Shown: positions 47,184 through 59,406 of the stretch, in pieces
How positions within the stretch are numbered: position 1 is the first letter of the stretch
How the letters are laid out: the number at the start of each line of letters is the position of its first letter
Assembly: GCA_021234155.1 (NCBI GenBank)
Contig: JAJEKV010000040.1
Location: forward strand, 2,705,799 to 2,769,798
Length of the DNA stretch: 64,000 bases
Direction: 5' to 3'
From: Isoetes taiwanensis
Lineage: Eukaryota; Streptophyta; Lycopodiopsida; Isoetales; Isoetaceae
Position numbers and translations under genes: made by a program
The notes under the pieces: model-generated
Seen by the model: the letters and a program-made list of their open reading frames with translations, nothing else
Databases searched by the model: none
What the model was told of the DNA's origin: nothing

Positions 47184-49637
47184 CACCACACTCACCATAG
47201 TCACCACAGTTGAGGTGGTATAGGAGGCTGTATATCGTATATGGAGGGATATACGCACATGCACGCGTGGAGGACATATGCACGTATGCATTGTGGTGGG
47301 AGGATCATTACCGTAACTGTGTTATTTGAGCAGAGAGGGAAAATAGAGAGACAGTGTATTGGGAGAGATTATTTTTGCTTGATCTAGCTATGGAGATTAT
47401 GAATCTTTATGTTGTGCATTGCATAGATCTGGTAGATTGAAGCTTGGATTATTGGTTTTCCATCCTTCTTGCAAGGTTTGAGTTTAGACTCTAACAATTT
47501 GACGACCACGGTGCTTGACAAACCATTGATTGTCAAGAATTTCCATTGAAAAAGGAGTTATTACCATTTGTATTGGTGATCGTCGGTAAAAACAGTTCTC
47601 ATTATTTTCTACCAGCTTATCATGTTCTATCTCTTATCACACCTCGACATAAGAGCATTCATCTATCACCTTAACAAACCCCAAATCTCTTAGGTTACCC
47701 AAACCATCATCAAGTGAAACAAATATAGTTCTTTGCATGTTGAAAACTTATTACCTGTAATAATAATAATAACAAGAAATTTATCGCGGCGGCCAAGGGC
47801 GCCGCGAACATTTCTCTTTCTCAACCCCTCATCTTTTGCTAATCCACTTACTGGCCGAAATATTGTCGAATTGAGAGTGTGCACCAATTTAAGAGTACTC
47901 AAGATTTGAACTCGTACAATTGCCTTGTGTTCCTGTTCCCATATGTTAGACGGGGGCTATTGAAGCATCAATATTGGTAAAAGTGAAAGTATGAAGTGAG
48001 AAAAGTGCATCTTTCACACATTGGCAACATATATGTATGAGCAATCCATGTAGAAAATATGTGTATTGTTCGAGGGAGCCAAGGTCTAGAACATATTGAA
48101 AGCATCAGATGTAAAGGACGACCAGGCTATTTTTTGCCTTTTCAACCAATAGCAAATTGATGCATATCCAGATTCTTTTCGTGAATCTGCCTTGCCAATG
48201 TTGCACCTCCGCCTAACAGGGTCGGGCCCCTTTCCTAGACCAGAAAATCACCTAGAGGACCATTTCCCTATACGAAATACAATAGAATTATATGTATTAT
48301 CAGAACATATGTGTACATTGCACAACCTTCTTGCATCTGACATTAATTTACAAAGTTACAGATCAAAACCATATAGCTCCACTACTCTATCTTCGCAAGG
48401 AATGCAAAGCATGGTCTGTGTCATTGAAGCCATATGAGAATTTTCGGAATCTGAAGAACACCAAATGGTCTTATTTTATTTAGAAAATGGGCTCATTTGA
48501 ATGCCTGCCTGCTGCACAAATAGGAATTTTTTTATGAGCTTCAAGAAACCATGTTGTTCAAGTAAATTTTGAAATCTCGGATTCCTACCTGTAGTAGAAT
48601 ACTCCACTGAGGCACAAAATAATGTTAAATAACTATACTGAGTTAGAGATATTTAAGTTGCTAATAAATTGCGCCAACAAATCTGGAAAAGAATGTGCTT
48701 TATTTGTTAATCTGGAGAAAAATATGATCTGCCGTCCATGCAGAAAGTCTTACCAAACAAATTTTGGCAGTGCATCAGCCGTATAAAGTAAAGAATTACA
48801 TCCCTTTCTTGAACCAATAATGGTCCCAATGTTTATCCATCAACAAAGGAGGTTTGGAAGAATCCCAAATTCTCTGCTCTGCTGCAATGCATTTACCTGC
48901 CATGTTGTTGTATCAATGCACCAGGCTATTACATATGCTCTCAATTTCAGAGGCATTCAAGCAAATGACATAGTTGTTGGATTGGTTACAAAAGATCGGA
49001 CCTGTACATTAATTACTTGATACAAAGCCACCTCCTATCTATGTCCAAAACTAGACGTGGCGACATAACCTGGAGATGGAAGCTCTAAATCAAAATACAG
49101 GCCCATACCAGAAAAATGGTTGTCTTCAGCTGTCAGCTGTAAGAGAAAATTTAATCACTGCTCAAGAGCTCATGTGTCTTACCGAGAAGCAGCATCTGCA
49201 AGCACAAGCGGACAATCGTTAGGTGGGCCAAGTACAAATTCAATAGCATAGAAATGGTACGTGTTTTGGGTTCTGTGAACGAACTAGGGCTCTGCGCTGG
49301 GAATCAAGCAGATCCCTTTTTCTCTGCATACCTCACAACCCCATTTTTTTCCTATGTGCTGCCATCGCTCGCCATGCCACAGCGAAGCAGAGGATCACTT
49401 TCTCTTCTTACTTCGGCAGATAGGAATTATCTGGCAAACGACATCTGAGCAACGTACCTTGCAGCGGTAGGGCTAATCTGAGGTCAAGCATGCCCGCCAT
49501 TGCCAATAGCCAGGCGTCCAAAGATTGTAAAGAAAAAATATACGTGGCATGCAAACAAAAGATTAGATTGCGGCGCAGAAAAAATGCGTGTGACAAAAAC
49601 AGAAAATGAAAAAAGGAAACTGCCTTATATATGTGTA
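47184..49637. other. No supported gene
   Basis: Immediately after the gypsy truncation the sequence is non-coding; 47190-47480 has an LTR-like look (ACAGTGTATTGGGAGAG and so on), but no partner is visible. A GC-rich hairpin CGCGGCG...CGCCGCG lies at about 47786-47807. No open frame has family motifs. Confidence 0.4.
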
Positions 49638-49638
49638 G

Positions 49639-49701
<63 letters not shown>
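49639..49701. repeat. (AAT)n microsatellite, about 21 units
   Basis: This is an uninterrupted AAT/ATA run. The poly-asparagine open frame over it is an artefact. Confidence 0.98.
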
Positions 49702-50175
49702 GAATATAAGATTAGAAAATCCTTCAAACTAGATGTTTTAAGACATGCTATGGTTTTCTAACACGTGTCATTAGAGATCGGGAGATGCTTGATGATAGTA
49801 CAAGCATATAACTTTAGAATCTTATAACACGGAGGCTTTGAAGATCTTCATGTATTTAGACTAAAAAAGAAAATGACATGCAAATATACTCTCTTACCAA
49901 TACTTTGAGCCTGTAGATACTTGTCTTTGAACACAAATGTGCTTCTGCTCTTCCGGAACAAGAGATATGTGTTAGAATGGATCAGCTGATATGTGGAGCA
50001 TTGCATGAAGGCATTACCTTTTGACAAGAGGAATTTAAGAATCCAAAACTAAGATTTGGTTGCTCTTCTTCTGGATCATAAAAGAAACTGCCACACCAAG
50101 AAAATGTCATTGACTCCATAATGTCAAAGAATACGGCAATTAGTCATTCTTTAAAATCTCTACATTCAAAAGTAA

Positions 50176-50203
50176 CTAGTTATGGTGCCCGGCGTTGCCG
50201 GGC
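50176..50203 (-). mobile_element. Helitron-type 3' terminus
   Basis: On the minus strand, GCCCGGCAACGCCGGGC (a 7-bp-arm hairpin with a 3-base loop, 50203-50187) is followed after 7 bases (ACCATAA) by CTAG and then T. Plant Helitrons end with a GC hairpin shortly before CTRR and insert 5' of T. The body would extend to higher coordinates. I could not find the matching 5' TC end or any Rep/helicase frame, so it is probably a non-autonomous copy. Confidence 0.6.
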
Positions 50204-51403
50204 CTAGTAACGATTTGAAGGGGTGGTTGTTTATTTGGTAGGGGTAAGGGTAAGAAGAGGAAGTTTTATATGTTGAATGTGATGTACGCGTGAGTTGCTG
50301 AGCTATTGGGGTTTCATGTGGGTATGTGGATAGTAGTGGATGAGTTTGTGTGGTATTCAGGTTGCGTTGTGCAATTTGAGAAGCTCATTTGATGTAGTGA
50401 TATGTGTTTGAAGGACCATTGAGCATAGACCTTGGGTAGGCATGGGAATTCCAACATCATCTCAAGAATTTGTCAATTTTGAAAGCGAAAGAGTACATTG
50501 TATTAGAAAGAAATTACTACATTTTATGTTCATATTTGTAGTTTGGTATGTATTAACGTTATGTTTGCTAGAATAAGATTTTTAGAAGGGGAGGTGTGGA
50601 ACATGAAGATGTAATTATACTTTCATTTTTGATCAAATTATGTTGATACCAAGAATATTTCATATGTTGGATTCGTTTTCCTAAGGTTTACAATTATGGG
50701 GTTTTGTTTGGTCCCTAGAAAAGTTTTTTTTGTTGTGCATAGGGTGGAAATGAGGATGAGGAGTCAAAAAGTAGGGGCCGTATGATTGTAGAGGGGGTAT
50801 GATTTCTTAGAGGTTTTTTTTTATGGGATCGTAGGTGCTGGGAGATTGTTCCATTGTAAGATTGGACGTGTGGATTTTTGTGTATATGTATTTGGATGTA
50901 ATGTTGATTGTATGTTGGACGAAGTACGTATTAATTATGGTATCTTAAGTCTATAAAGACAAAATTGAGATAATCATATAGCGACATCCATGTTTTTTAA
51001 TATGAGTCTTAATGATTGGTTCATATTAATAGAGTAATCATGAAGTTTGATCAATATACTTTTATCATGCACATTTCAATGGGGGATGAAGTAGGATTAC
51101 GAAGACACATGAGATCTGCTTCAAATAAGCGAAAGAAGCCTTAAATTCTTAGTAGTGATCCTCTATGTGTCAATAGAGAGTTTGAAAGATTAGACTTTTA
51201 TTGAATATTCGTGCTGTTTTAGCAATAGCCTCAATTTGATATCCCTGCTTGTTCTCAATGTAAACTCTCCACATGCGGTTCCAACATGAAAGATGATTTT
51301 AATATTATTTGTTGTTCAATGGAGAGGTTAGATTAACGCCACGTGTAACCAACAATGCAATGTAAATGTCGTGTACATGTGTTGTGTCTAGTTAAGTTTT
51401 TAT
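50204..51403. other. Non-coding; possible Helitron body
   Basis: No gene. This DNA lies upstream (in the minus-strand sense) of the Helitron-type end and may be its non-coding interior. Confidence 0.35.
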
Positions 51404-51540
51404 GCATCGTGTCTCTCCATATAACCTCTATGTATGTGCCTCCAACATGTCGTAACTAAAGAGAATACAGCATCTGTGTCTCTCCATATAACCTCTCCAT
51501 GTATGTGCCTCCAACATGTCATAACTAAAGAAAATACAAA
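51404..51540. repeat. Tandem duplication, period 67 bp
   Basis: TGTCTCTCCATATAACCTCT through CTCCAACATGTCGTAACTAA occurs at 51410 and again at 51477, with small differences. Confidence 0.93.
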
Positions 51541-51654
51541 AGATCACAATTTAACAGTTATTGTTATGCACCAAAGTAATGCAAAGAAAAATTTGCAACA
51601 ATCTATGCATCTATAACACACACCCGATGCATGGGTGCTATTACGCATCCCTTA

Positions 51655-52398
51655 ACATACGAATCGGGTTTCAAATAACAATAAATAGGAAACTAATATC
51701 CCGACTTGGTCACGAAAGATGACAACAAATGAATCATCTACCTAGATGACAACAAATGAATCATCTACCTTTCCCTCTGCAAGAATGAAACGCGGCGAAA
51801 TGTCCAGCTATTTCTGGACCTATCTCTGCACCTGAGATAAATGCGTAAAGTTGTAAGAGACGAACCAAGTCAAATGAGAAGCAGCAAAGCTAAGGAGCTT
51901 TATTTCCAAGAACACCACAAAACAGATTATTGCCAAGGTTGAATTGAATTATGAGAAGACCTTTGAGTCCTCTGCAGTTGCTAAGCACAGCCTCTAGATG
52001 CATCCAATGGAAGCTCACATCTAATAACCAAAGGGGTTTTAGAGCATTTCAAGCCATGGCAAACTTAGAAATTCTGACATTTATCACACATCTAAATGCA
52101 TCCATAAGTTTAACAACTATCTGCCTCTAAATCCTGCGTCTGCATGTGTAAACAGTATGCAAGGCGTTATGTTCTCAACTGCATCCTCTCAGATGCTATC
52201 ATTTTGTGAAAGCTTTACATGCACAAACCTTGAGAAAACATTCGAGAGTAGGGATTGTGCATAATAAATGACCCTAAAGACAAAGGATGAGAGCAACAAA
52301 ATGATTTCTACAGCCATGAAACATACGAATCAGTTTCAAATAACAATAAATAGGAAACTAATATCCTGGACTTGGTCACAAAAGATCACAATAAATGA
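51655..52398. repeat. Pair of 78-bp direct repeats, 666 bp apart, plus a 27-bp tandem
   Basis: ACATACGAATC with TTTCAAATAACAATAAATAG through TTGGTCACNAAAGATNACAA is present at 51655-51732 and 52321-52398 with about 90 percent identity. In the first copy the last part (GATGACAACAAATGAATCAT) is tandemly doubled with a period of 27 (51718-51771). The DNA between the copies is non-coding. Confidence 0.9.
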
Positions 52399-52761
52399 AG
52401 GAAAAATAAAAGAAGTCACTGCACTTACATCTCAAGGTTTAGTCTGCAAGTTTGACGGCCATGCAAAAGGGAAAGAAACCCTCCAAAACGAAGGAAGCAA
52501 TTGGAGGCAAGAAGTGCAACAGAGACCAAAGCTTAGAAGATAGATGTCACGTGCTGAACTTACTACTCTATATGCATCCGCTTTCACGCATCTAAAACAG
52601 GATAATCCCTGTGCATCCAAACATTCTAGTCAATTGAAAAGTATAGCAATGATATAAAATCTAACATGATGCCTTTCAGTAAAAATAAACGTTGCCATAG
52701 ATATAAATCACGTAACTTATTTCAAGTGGCTTGAGAACATACCAGAACAGGTCAGGATTTC

Positions 52762-53428
52762 TTACAAAGAGCTCCCAATAATATACTCTGAAATGATTGC
52801 AGATTGCAGGTTGGAGGTTGGAATACAGAAGCTCTGCACATCCTCTGCATCACCCATTACTGATTTGTCCAAATCCAGCAGACTTTCATGTGCCCTGAAT
52901 GAGATTACCAAGGATAGATGAGTTATCAAAAGTTAGTTGAGATTACAGTAGTTGGTTGTAAAACCAACCTGTCATATTCTTCAAAATTCCTGGCATTATG
53001 ATTCCCCAAAGCCTCAAGGCTAGGTGTTGCAGCATGTTTTGCATGACGTGGGTCAGATGCCACTTGTGAAGGCAAAGTCGGATTCACTAATACGTCCTTC
53101 ACTTTTGATGAGTATTCCTCCCAGGTTTCCAAGGATGATATATTAGGTAATTCTTTATGCAACTCCTCTTCCAATTAAAGAGGTAAGGACTTAAACTGCG
53201 AATAGGAACAATCCCAGACTCTCTACTACTTGAAAATGAACATGGAACATCAGAGCATGGAGAATCACATGGAACAGTAGAGGGCACATTAGAAGGAACA
53301 TCAGAACTGGGAGAATTACATGGAACAGAAGATGGCACATTAGAAGAACATGAACCATCGAATCCACCAGAACATGGAACCTCAGAGCATATGGCATCGG
53401 ATACAGAAGAAGAGGAACTACCAGCCAT
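52762..53428 (-). CDS. Unrecognised two-exon protein, one frameshift in exon 1
   Basis: Exon 1 runs from the ATG at 53428 to 52969 (donor ACAG|GTTGGT) and exon 2 from 52894 to a TAA at 52762-52764 (acceptor TTCAG|GGCACA). The junction completes an Arg codon and the frames agree. The N-terminus is a Ser/Pro/Cys-rich repeat (MAGSSSSSVSDAICSEVPCS, SDVPSNVPSTVPCDSPCSDV) and then SLSPYLFN. About 85 codons in, the frame must shift by one (one missing G in AATTGGAAGAGG near 53173) to continue EEELHKELPNISSLETWEEY, VNPTLPSQVASDPRHAKHAA and NFEEYD|RAHESLLDLDKSVMG, ending with IISEYIIGSSL. I do not recognise the family. The single-base gap may be an assembly error or a real mutation. A further open stretch upstream (53638-53470, HGASTITDFYPRLQVGG) is of unclear status and could be 5' UTR. 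Confidence 0.5.
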
Positions 53429-54429
53429 TCCAAAACCCAAAAACTATCTAACAAACACTAAACACTAACCTGGAATGGAATCTGAAGCTATCATGCCCTC
53501 AGCTGCGACGTCTGCTTTTATCCAATCGCCCAGTCCAAATCCACATCCACGATTCAATTGCATGGCAAGAATCGGACACCTAGAACCTCCAACTTGCAAT
53601 CTCGGATAGAAATCGGTGATCGTGGAAGCACCGTGCATGCAGAGAAACCATAAACCCTGGAATATTGTCCAAAACCATTGCTCTCGATTTTTGAACAACC
53701 GTAAAACATTCCGGCCATCAGAAAAAACAATAATCTTAGGAAATCAAGCAAAAAAAAATTCCAAAAAACTTTTCTGCCACACCGGATACTTTCAAATTAA
53801 CAAGATGGATTCCTAATTCCTGTAATATATATATTCTCAAGCTTGCCCTCTACTATGCATCTATCAAAGACGATAAAAGAGTGATGAATCTTGGTCTGGA
53901 CGTCCTTTATGGCTTTGAAAATGGCAAAGTTTGGGCTGAGAGTGCATCTAATTCAGGACCTCCTATTTGTGATGCATTTAATGCAACAATGCATGCAAGC
54001 TTTGAAATATCAAATAGGTTTCTTTGTATTTTGTTGTTTGGCATGCAATATTCGGAAATGAAATAGCCTTGCACTTTGTTAAGGTCGGGGATACCCAAAA
54101 TTGGGACTCTAATGCAAGCATTAGAACCTAATAAGGATTTAGCATTTCGTAAGATTAATCTAAAGTCTTTTTACCAGCTTCGGGATGAAAAATCCTAAGA
54201 CTGTAAGTGCCAGGCTTCAGAGCATCCTTATCTGCAATACCGGAATAAAAAATGTCCAAATCTAAATGAAGACCTCAAACATAAACTTACGGCCTGTTAC
54301 TCTCAACCTCGATTACGCCTCCCGCACGTCTACAAGCTGGTCAGATGTAAAACGTATCTCCCACCCTTACATATGCGTACGGAAGGCCTTCATAAAAACC
54401 CCCCTCCCGCCCATGCACATGTTTAGTAC

Positions 54430-54660
54430 GGCCCAACTTTGTGAAATCCCCTTGGCGAGGATGATATGAGCACCACCTTACTCTTGGCCAGGTTGACGTG
54501 CATATCAGTCGCCTGGCAGAATGTGTCCAGGAGGGGATCTATATTTAATGATCAGGGAATTGTATAAATGTAGGGAACGCGACAACTATGCCCGTCTTGC
54601 ATAATAAAATCCAGTGGAACCTTCTCTTCTGTTTTGGTAGGTCATGTAATTGTCTCGTAG
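54430..54660 (-). mobile_element. LINE reverse-transcriptase fragment
   Basis: The minus strand reads CKTGIVVAFPTFIQFPDH, a decayed YADDIVV box, and, after a frame change, LLDTFCQATDMHVNLAKSKV and VLISSSP, which is the motif D region of LINE RT (LLxxFCxxxGMxVNxxKTKVV). The catalytic aspartates are lost. DNA at 54280-54430 may be a further degenerate continuation. Confidence 0.7.
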
Positions 54661-56399
54661 ACGTCATGTGTTAAAATTGAACATAATATAAATTGGAGCC
54701 TCCATGATGGCTTTTTTAGGCGGCATCAAAAGTCATATGTTGGGATATATAATTGTTCCTACCTTTCTTCTTTTATTGTATGTCCTACCAGATGTACATT
54801 GATCATTCCATGGGACAAATACAAACAAGATATCCTTAGAGCAATATCGTTTTGCTATCTTTTAAACTGTATGATATGATAAATAAGTATGTGGTGTCAA
54901 AAGATGATGTATAGCATTGTTACTGCACATGAGTGAGTTGGTAGTTGGAGCTGTTCAACTGACATGCCCACTAAGTTTATGTTTGGTAGAAAGAAATGTA
55001 ATAATATCTATAATCCATATTCCCAATGCATGGGGATAAGACCAATGATATTGGACAAAAGCACCACTATTGAGATTCTATTGAACACTTAAATAATGGA
55101 TCCTTAATATAGAGTGCAATGTCAACAATTTAAACAAAACCAACTTGTCTTGTGTGGCCAACGATGAAAGTTTATTGCTCACTTAAAATATATAAACCAT
55201 GTACATGATGCTACCATTTAGATACATCCATTGGGCATTATAACATTTGATACTCACTTATATAGAACCTAGAGAGCACACGCTTTGAGATGATAGACAA
55301 AATACGTGATAAAAACTGTAGACCGCAACTAAAACTGAGGAGCATAGGAAAAGTAACTCTACAACTCTAAACCGAAGCGTGAAAGCCACCTCAATCTATC
55401 TAGAAGAACAGACGAGCGAAAGGGACTAGGCTCAGGCCTCACAGTTGGATTCCAATATGACATCTGTAGTCTATTTATGTTAACACAGTACAATGTTGCG
55501 CTCTTCTTCTTCATCATCCTTTCAGAATCTACAATTTTTTATAAGAGAATAGAAACAAAGAAAGGTGGTGGGGATGACAGGTCCACTTCAGGGGGTGATA
55601 AAGAGCACCTCTCACGTTCCCAGCACTGACACTTGCGCAAAGAAGAAAGGAGAGGCAGTAGGGGATTGGATGGGGGGTAGATATACGCGAAGGCGACAAC
55701 ATTGGCGCTAGTATAGATACACATGAAGATGACAAAGGGGATGAATCTTCAGAGCATCTGAAGGTATGGCAGGGAGAGGGCATGGTCGAGGAAAAGATAG
55801 ATAGATAGATAGATAGATAGTATGTTTGCCTCTGTAGGGGATGGGTTTATAACCACTAAAGGAGACAATGTTGGTCTGTTGGTAAAGAACAAGGGCAGTT
55901 GAGTAATTGTATTGGTCATACACAACAACTAGGTCAAAAAAACCAAAAGAAACCTTCCAAAACACACTCTATATACAAAAGCATGGCAGCCTTCTAACCA
56001 CCCCTTTTGTCGGTTGGTAAATCTGGACCGTCAGAGCACCCATACATATTTTCGGGCGTATAATACGCTCCGTACACTAGCGTGCTCCGTACGCTACCCC
56101 GTTTTCCACCGTCAAAAAATCCGGATAAAATCTGGCCTCCTAATTTTATCCCGAAGCCCCGTTCACACGGTCAAGGTTTCCCGTTTCCCTTGCACGCGGT
56201 AACAACGATTCAGATTAGATTGCCGTCTGAATAGCATCAATCCTCACCGTCCATCCTCCGTGCCAAAACTATGACAGATTACGCTTGTCTTCTTCTTGCT
56301 TGGCCATGGTGGAAGGTGAACGGTCTTCTGTTTTGTAGCGATCAATGCCGTCTTACAGTATTCCGGTAAGAAATTAACAAATCTTTTCTCTCTTTTACC
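54661..56399. other. No supported gene; small (GATA)n run
   Basis: Non-coding. 55796-55821 is a (GATA)n microsatellite. 56060-56100 holds GCGTATAATACGC and CCGTACACTAGCG phrases of a palindromic nature. The last part may contain the promoter of the RING gene. Confidence 0.4.
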
Positions 56400-56958
56400 G
56401 TTGTTCTGGCATGTTTTTCTCAAATTTTCTAACATACTTATTGCTTTGGCAGTACTGGATATGGCCCAACACCGGAAATCCGCCCTCTTTCTTGTAAGAT
56501 TTATCTGTCATGACCGTGGATGCATTCTTCTGCATGTTGTCAATTTGATTTTGGCTATTTTCGGCTCAAAATCTTTAGTTCTTGGCTCTTTCGACGAACG
56601 CCGCTTCGATTAGATTCATTCTTTGAAAATGATCTCGGTACGTATTCTGATCTGATTGTTATCTTTGACCAGCTCGACTTCTTTCATGTCCGTGGAAATT
56701 AGAAGATTGATTTTTAGCTGTTTAAGAGTAATATGAATATATCCACTGTTTGCATGATGCAGAATTAATTCAGTTATGTTTCTCCCTTTTGGACAATGAT
56801 GCATTCGGGCGGTTTCTAACATACAAAATGTTTCCGGTAAGCAGGATATAGAGCTGTTCAATTTCTCTGTTCTATATGTTTTTCCTATGTGAATTTGTGC
56901 TTCCTGTTCATGTTGTAGCTTGGAAAAATGACGCGGCCTCTTTTAATCAGCTACAGAA
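56400..56958 (+). promoter_or_regulatory. 5' UTR region of the RING gene with probable introns
   Basis: CTCGGTACGTATT near 56636 and TTCCGGTAAGCAGG near 56834 look like splice donors, and TCAGCTACAG|AAATGG directly before the ATG at 56959 is a good acceptor. The 5' UTR is therefore probably spliced, with alternative donors. The transcription start is not visible. Confidence 0.45.
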
Positions 56959-58108
56959 ATGGCTGAAGAAAATACAAGCATGACGCTGATAAAGAAAGCC
57001 TTAGGTTTGATGTCGAAAAAGAGACGGGAAGAGGAAAAGGAAAGAGTGGACCTATGGACAGCTATAAGAGAACCCTGTACACAAAATCAGGCCGCTGTAA
57101 GGACTTACCGAAGACCCCAATTCAGGGGCCAGTTATTAGATCATGTAGGCGTGGATGCGGAAAGAATGCTTCAAAGCCTGTTATCAAGGGAAGAAGAAAC
57201 AGGGCAGAAAAGAACTCTTAGGGAAAGACTGATGATGGCAGATGTTCCAGAGCAAAATGTTCAGGTGGGCATGGGTCCAATGGCAGATATTATAGATCGA
57301 AATAATCAGGTGGGCCGGTTACCAACGGCATCATTTTTTGTAAGCGAGATTGCACCAAGAAATTCTATTCCTAATTCTCCAGGTCCATCGACACTAAGGT
57401 CATATTTTTCTTTAGTGGATGATTCTCCTCCCATACCCATGAATGAAGAACCAATTTCCGGTACAAGCCAGGTCCCTGTTGAGATGGCTACTGGTTCATC
57501 AGAAGTAGGTATTAATACTACCCAAGATGTTCAGGGAAGCATTATTCAGGAAACTAGTGTGGCTATGCGTGGGAAAACTCTGTTAAGAACTTTACTCTAT
57601 GAAGATCAAAATAATGAAACTTCAACTGCTCAAGAACAGGGGCTATATGGGGAGATTATAGACAATAATCCAGGAACTAGCAGTTTGGAAAATCATGAAG
57701 CTGGTTTGGTAGATAATGATTCTTCAATACATGTTTCAGATTCAGGGGTGTCAATGGAAACTGGCTACAACCCAAGGCTGACGTCTGATACAGTTGGAAC
57801 TCCAATCCGTGTTTCCTTATTAGCTCTGCTGAGGGAACAAGATGATGGAAATGGTGTAATTGTGATGGGCAGACACAGAGTGACATCTTCAGCACCTATG
57901 AACTGTGAAATTGAAGATCTGGAAGAGGAAACCAGAGTTGATGACCCTGATTCTACCTGCTGTGTCTGTATGATGAACCAGAAAGGCGCAGCATTTATTC
58001 CTTTTGTGGCCACACCTTTGTCGAAACTGTGTCCGAGAGCTCAGAAAGGCAAGAGGTATGTGCCCTCTTTGCAACAAAGAAATCAAGGATATTCTCAACC
58101 TGTACTAA
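56959..58108 (+). CDS. RING-HC E3 ubiquitin ligase, RING broken by two T-run indels
   Basis: The ATG at 56959 follows a splice acceptor. The frame is open for about 340 codons: a basic start (LIKKALGLMSKKRREEEKER), GQKRTLRERLMMADV, an acidic Ser-rich middle, and TPIRVSLLALLREQDDGNG. The RING begins DSTCCVCMMNQKGAAFIP, as in a known plant RING-HC family, but then the frame is lost: CGHTF is in one frame and RNCVRELRKARGMCPLCNKE in the next. One extra T in each of two T runs (near 57998 and 58018) would give a complete C3HC4 RING ending at the TAA at 58106-58108. As written the frame instead runs to 58188. Such proteins transfer ubiquitin from an E2. Both defects sit in homopolymers, so sequencing error is as likely as a true pseudogene. 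Confidence 0.8.
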
Positions 58109-58629
58109 CACACAATCACATTTATTTAGATAACATTGTTAGCCTGTATTGTATGATTCTTCTGATAGAACTAATATTGCCTTTTTGAAAATAAGAGGCC
58201 TCTGATTTGATTGGCACTATTGTGAGATAATATTCCATTTAGGACTGTTCAGAAACTAGCGCGTGGAATTGTGCAATGGCTTTAAATTCTGGGAACTCCG
58301 TGCATGACACATCTGATCATTGATGATAGATTAAATTGCAGAATGCGACCTGTAGCAAATGGGTTCCTTTCACTTTGTTGTGGAAACAATAAAATTCAAA
58401 GGAGAGTAGTGAATGCAATTCAATGGCATTCATTACTTTGATCCTATAGGTACTTAGTGGCTTTCTATAAAGGAGGCATTTCTTGCATTTCGACCAGTCT
58501 TAAATATCATACACTGTCATGTTTGAACCAAAGGCATTTCTTTTTTCCTTGGTGATGATGACACTCGTATTTCTTCTGATGGCGGGCGTGTCCCGTTCTA
58601 ATTTGAACTACATTTTGATAAAAGCTGGA
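58109..58629. other. 3' flank of the RING gene
   Basis: Presumably 3' UTR and intergenic DNA. AATAAAA near 58388 could be a polyadenylation signal. No gene. Confidence 0.35.
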
Positions 58630-58860
58630 GTCGATTTTCCCTACAATTTACATGGGAATAAGAATAAAGGGTTTTTACATGTGAATAAGAATAAAGGGTT
58701 AAAATCCATTGAAGGGCATTTGAATGTCCTTCCTAGGATTTTTCCCTAGTGCCCTTCCTAGGATTTTCCCTACGTTTTACATGAAAATAAGAATAAAGTG
58801 TTTTAACTCCTAGGATTTTCCCTACGTCTTACACGTGAATAAGAATAAAAGGTTTAACTA
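58630..58860. repeat. Short interspersed repeats (GAATAAGAATAAAG and CCTAGGATTTTCCCTA)
   Basis: GAATAAGAATAAAGGGTTT, CCTAGGATTTTTCCCTA, CCTAGGATTTTCCCTACG and ACATGAAAATAAGAATAAAG alternate three or four times, indicating decayed tandem duplication with units of about 30-70 bp. Confidence 0.7.
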
Positions 58861-59110
58861 TGCCATCATATTTTTTTGATAATGGCATAGTTTAACTTCA
58901 ATCGGATTCTTGAGGTCATGGGGGCAGCAAGGTGGTCATGGGGGCAACAATAATAGCTGACCCTATTTAGTTCTACCAGGGCAAGAAAATCTAACTTGAT
59001 TCTATCGGTTTCCTCGAGGTGATGTCATTGTGGTTAAGAATGGTTGACGAATCTAGAAGAATGCTTATCCAACTTGGCGTTAAATTTCTGCAAAACTCTA
59101 TTAAGTGGAT

Positions 59111-59185
59111 CTATATAACGCTATATAACTAGTCCAAATAGCGGACTCTATATAACGCTATATAACTAGTCCTAAATAGCGGACT
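59111..59185. repeat. Tandem duplication, period 37 bp
   Basis: CTATATAACGCTATATAACT, then AGTCCAAATAGCGGACT, is repeated directly with a single base inserted. Each unit itself contains the inverted pair TATATAACG and CTATATAAC. Confidence 0.93.
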
Positions 59186-59406
59186 ACACAATAGTGATAA
59201 TGAGTAAAGAACAGAAGGGAAGGTTCAAATTACTTTATTATTTTGTAGAAATTGAATCATGTAATTTTTCTCCAATTTTTGTGGAGCATCGTTGTGTTTC
59301 CTTTTCCCATCCATCCTTGTTCCAACATTCCGTTACTCGCCGAATTTTTTTTTTTTGTTTGTGTCGGCCATGCCGTTATGGCCATGGATCGTTTGGTAGT
59401 CTTTCC

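Noticed and set aside
47786-47807. GC hairpin considered as a Helitron end
   Set aside because: No CTRR follows at the right distance on either strand.
49500-49709. Open frame ending in poly-asparagine
   Set aside because: It is produced by the (AAT)n microsatellite.
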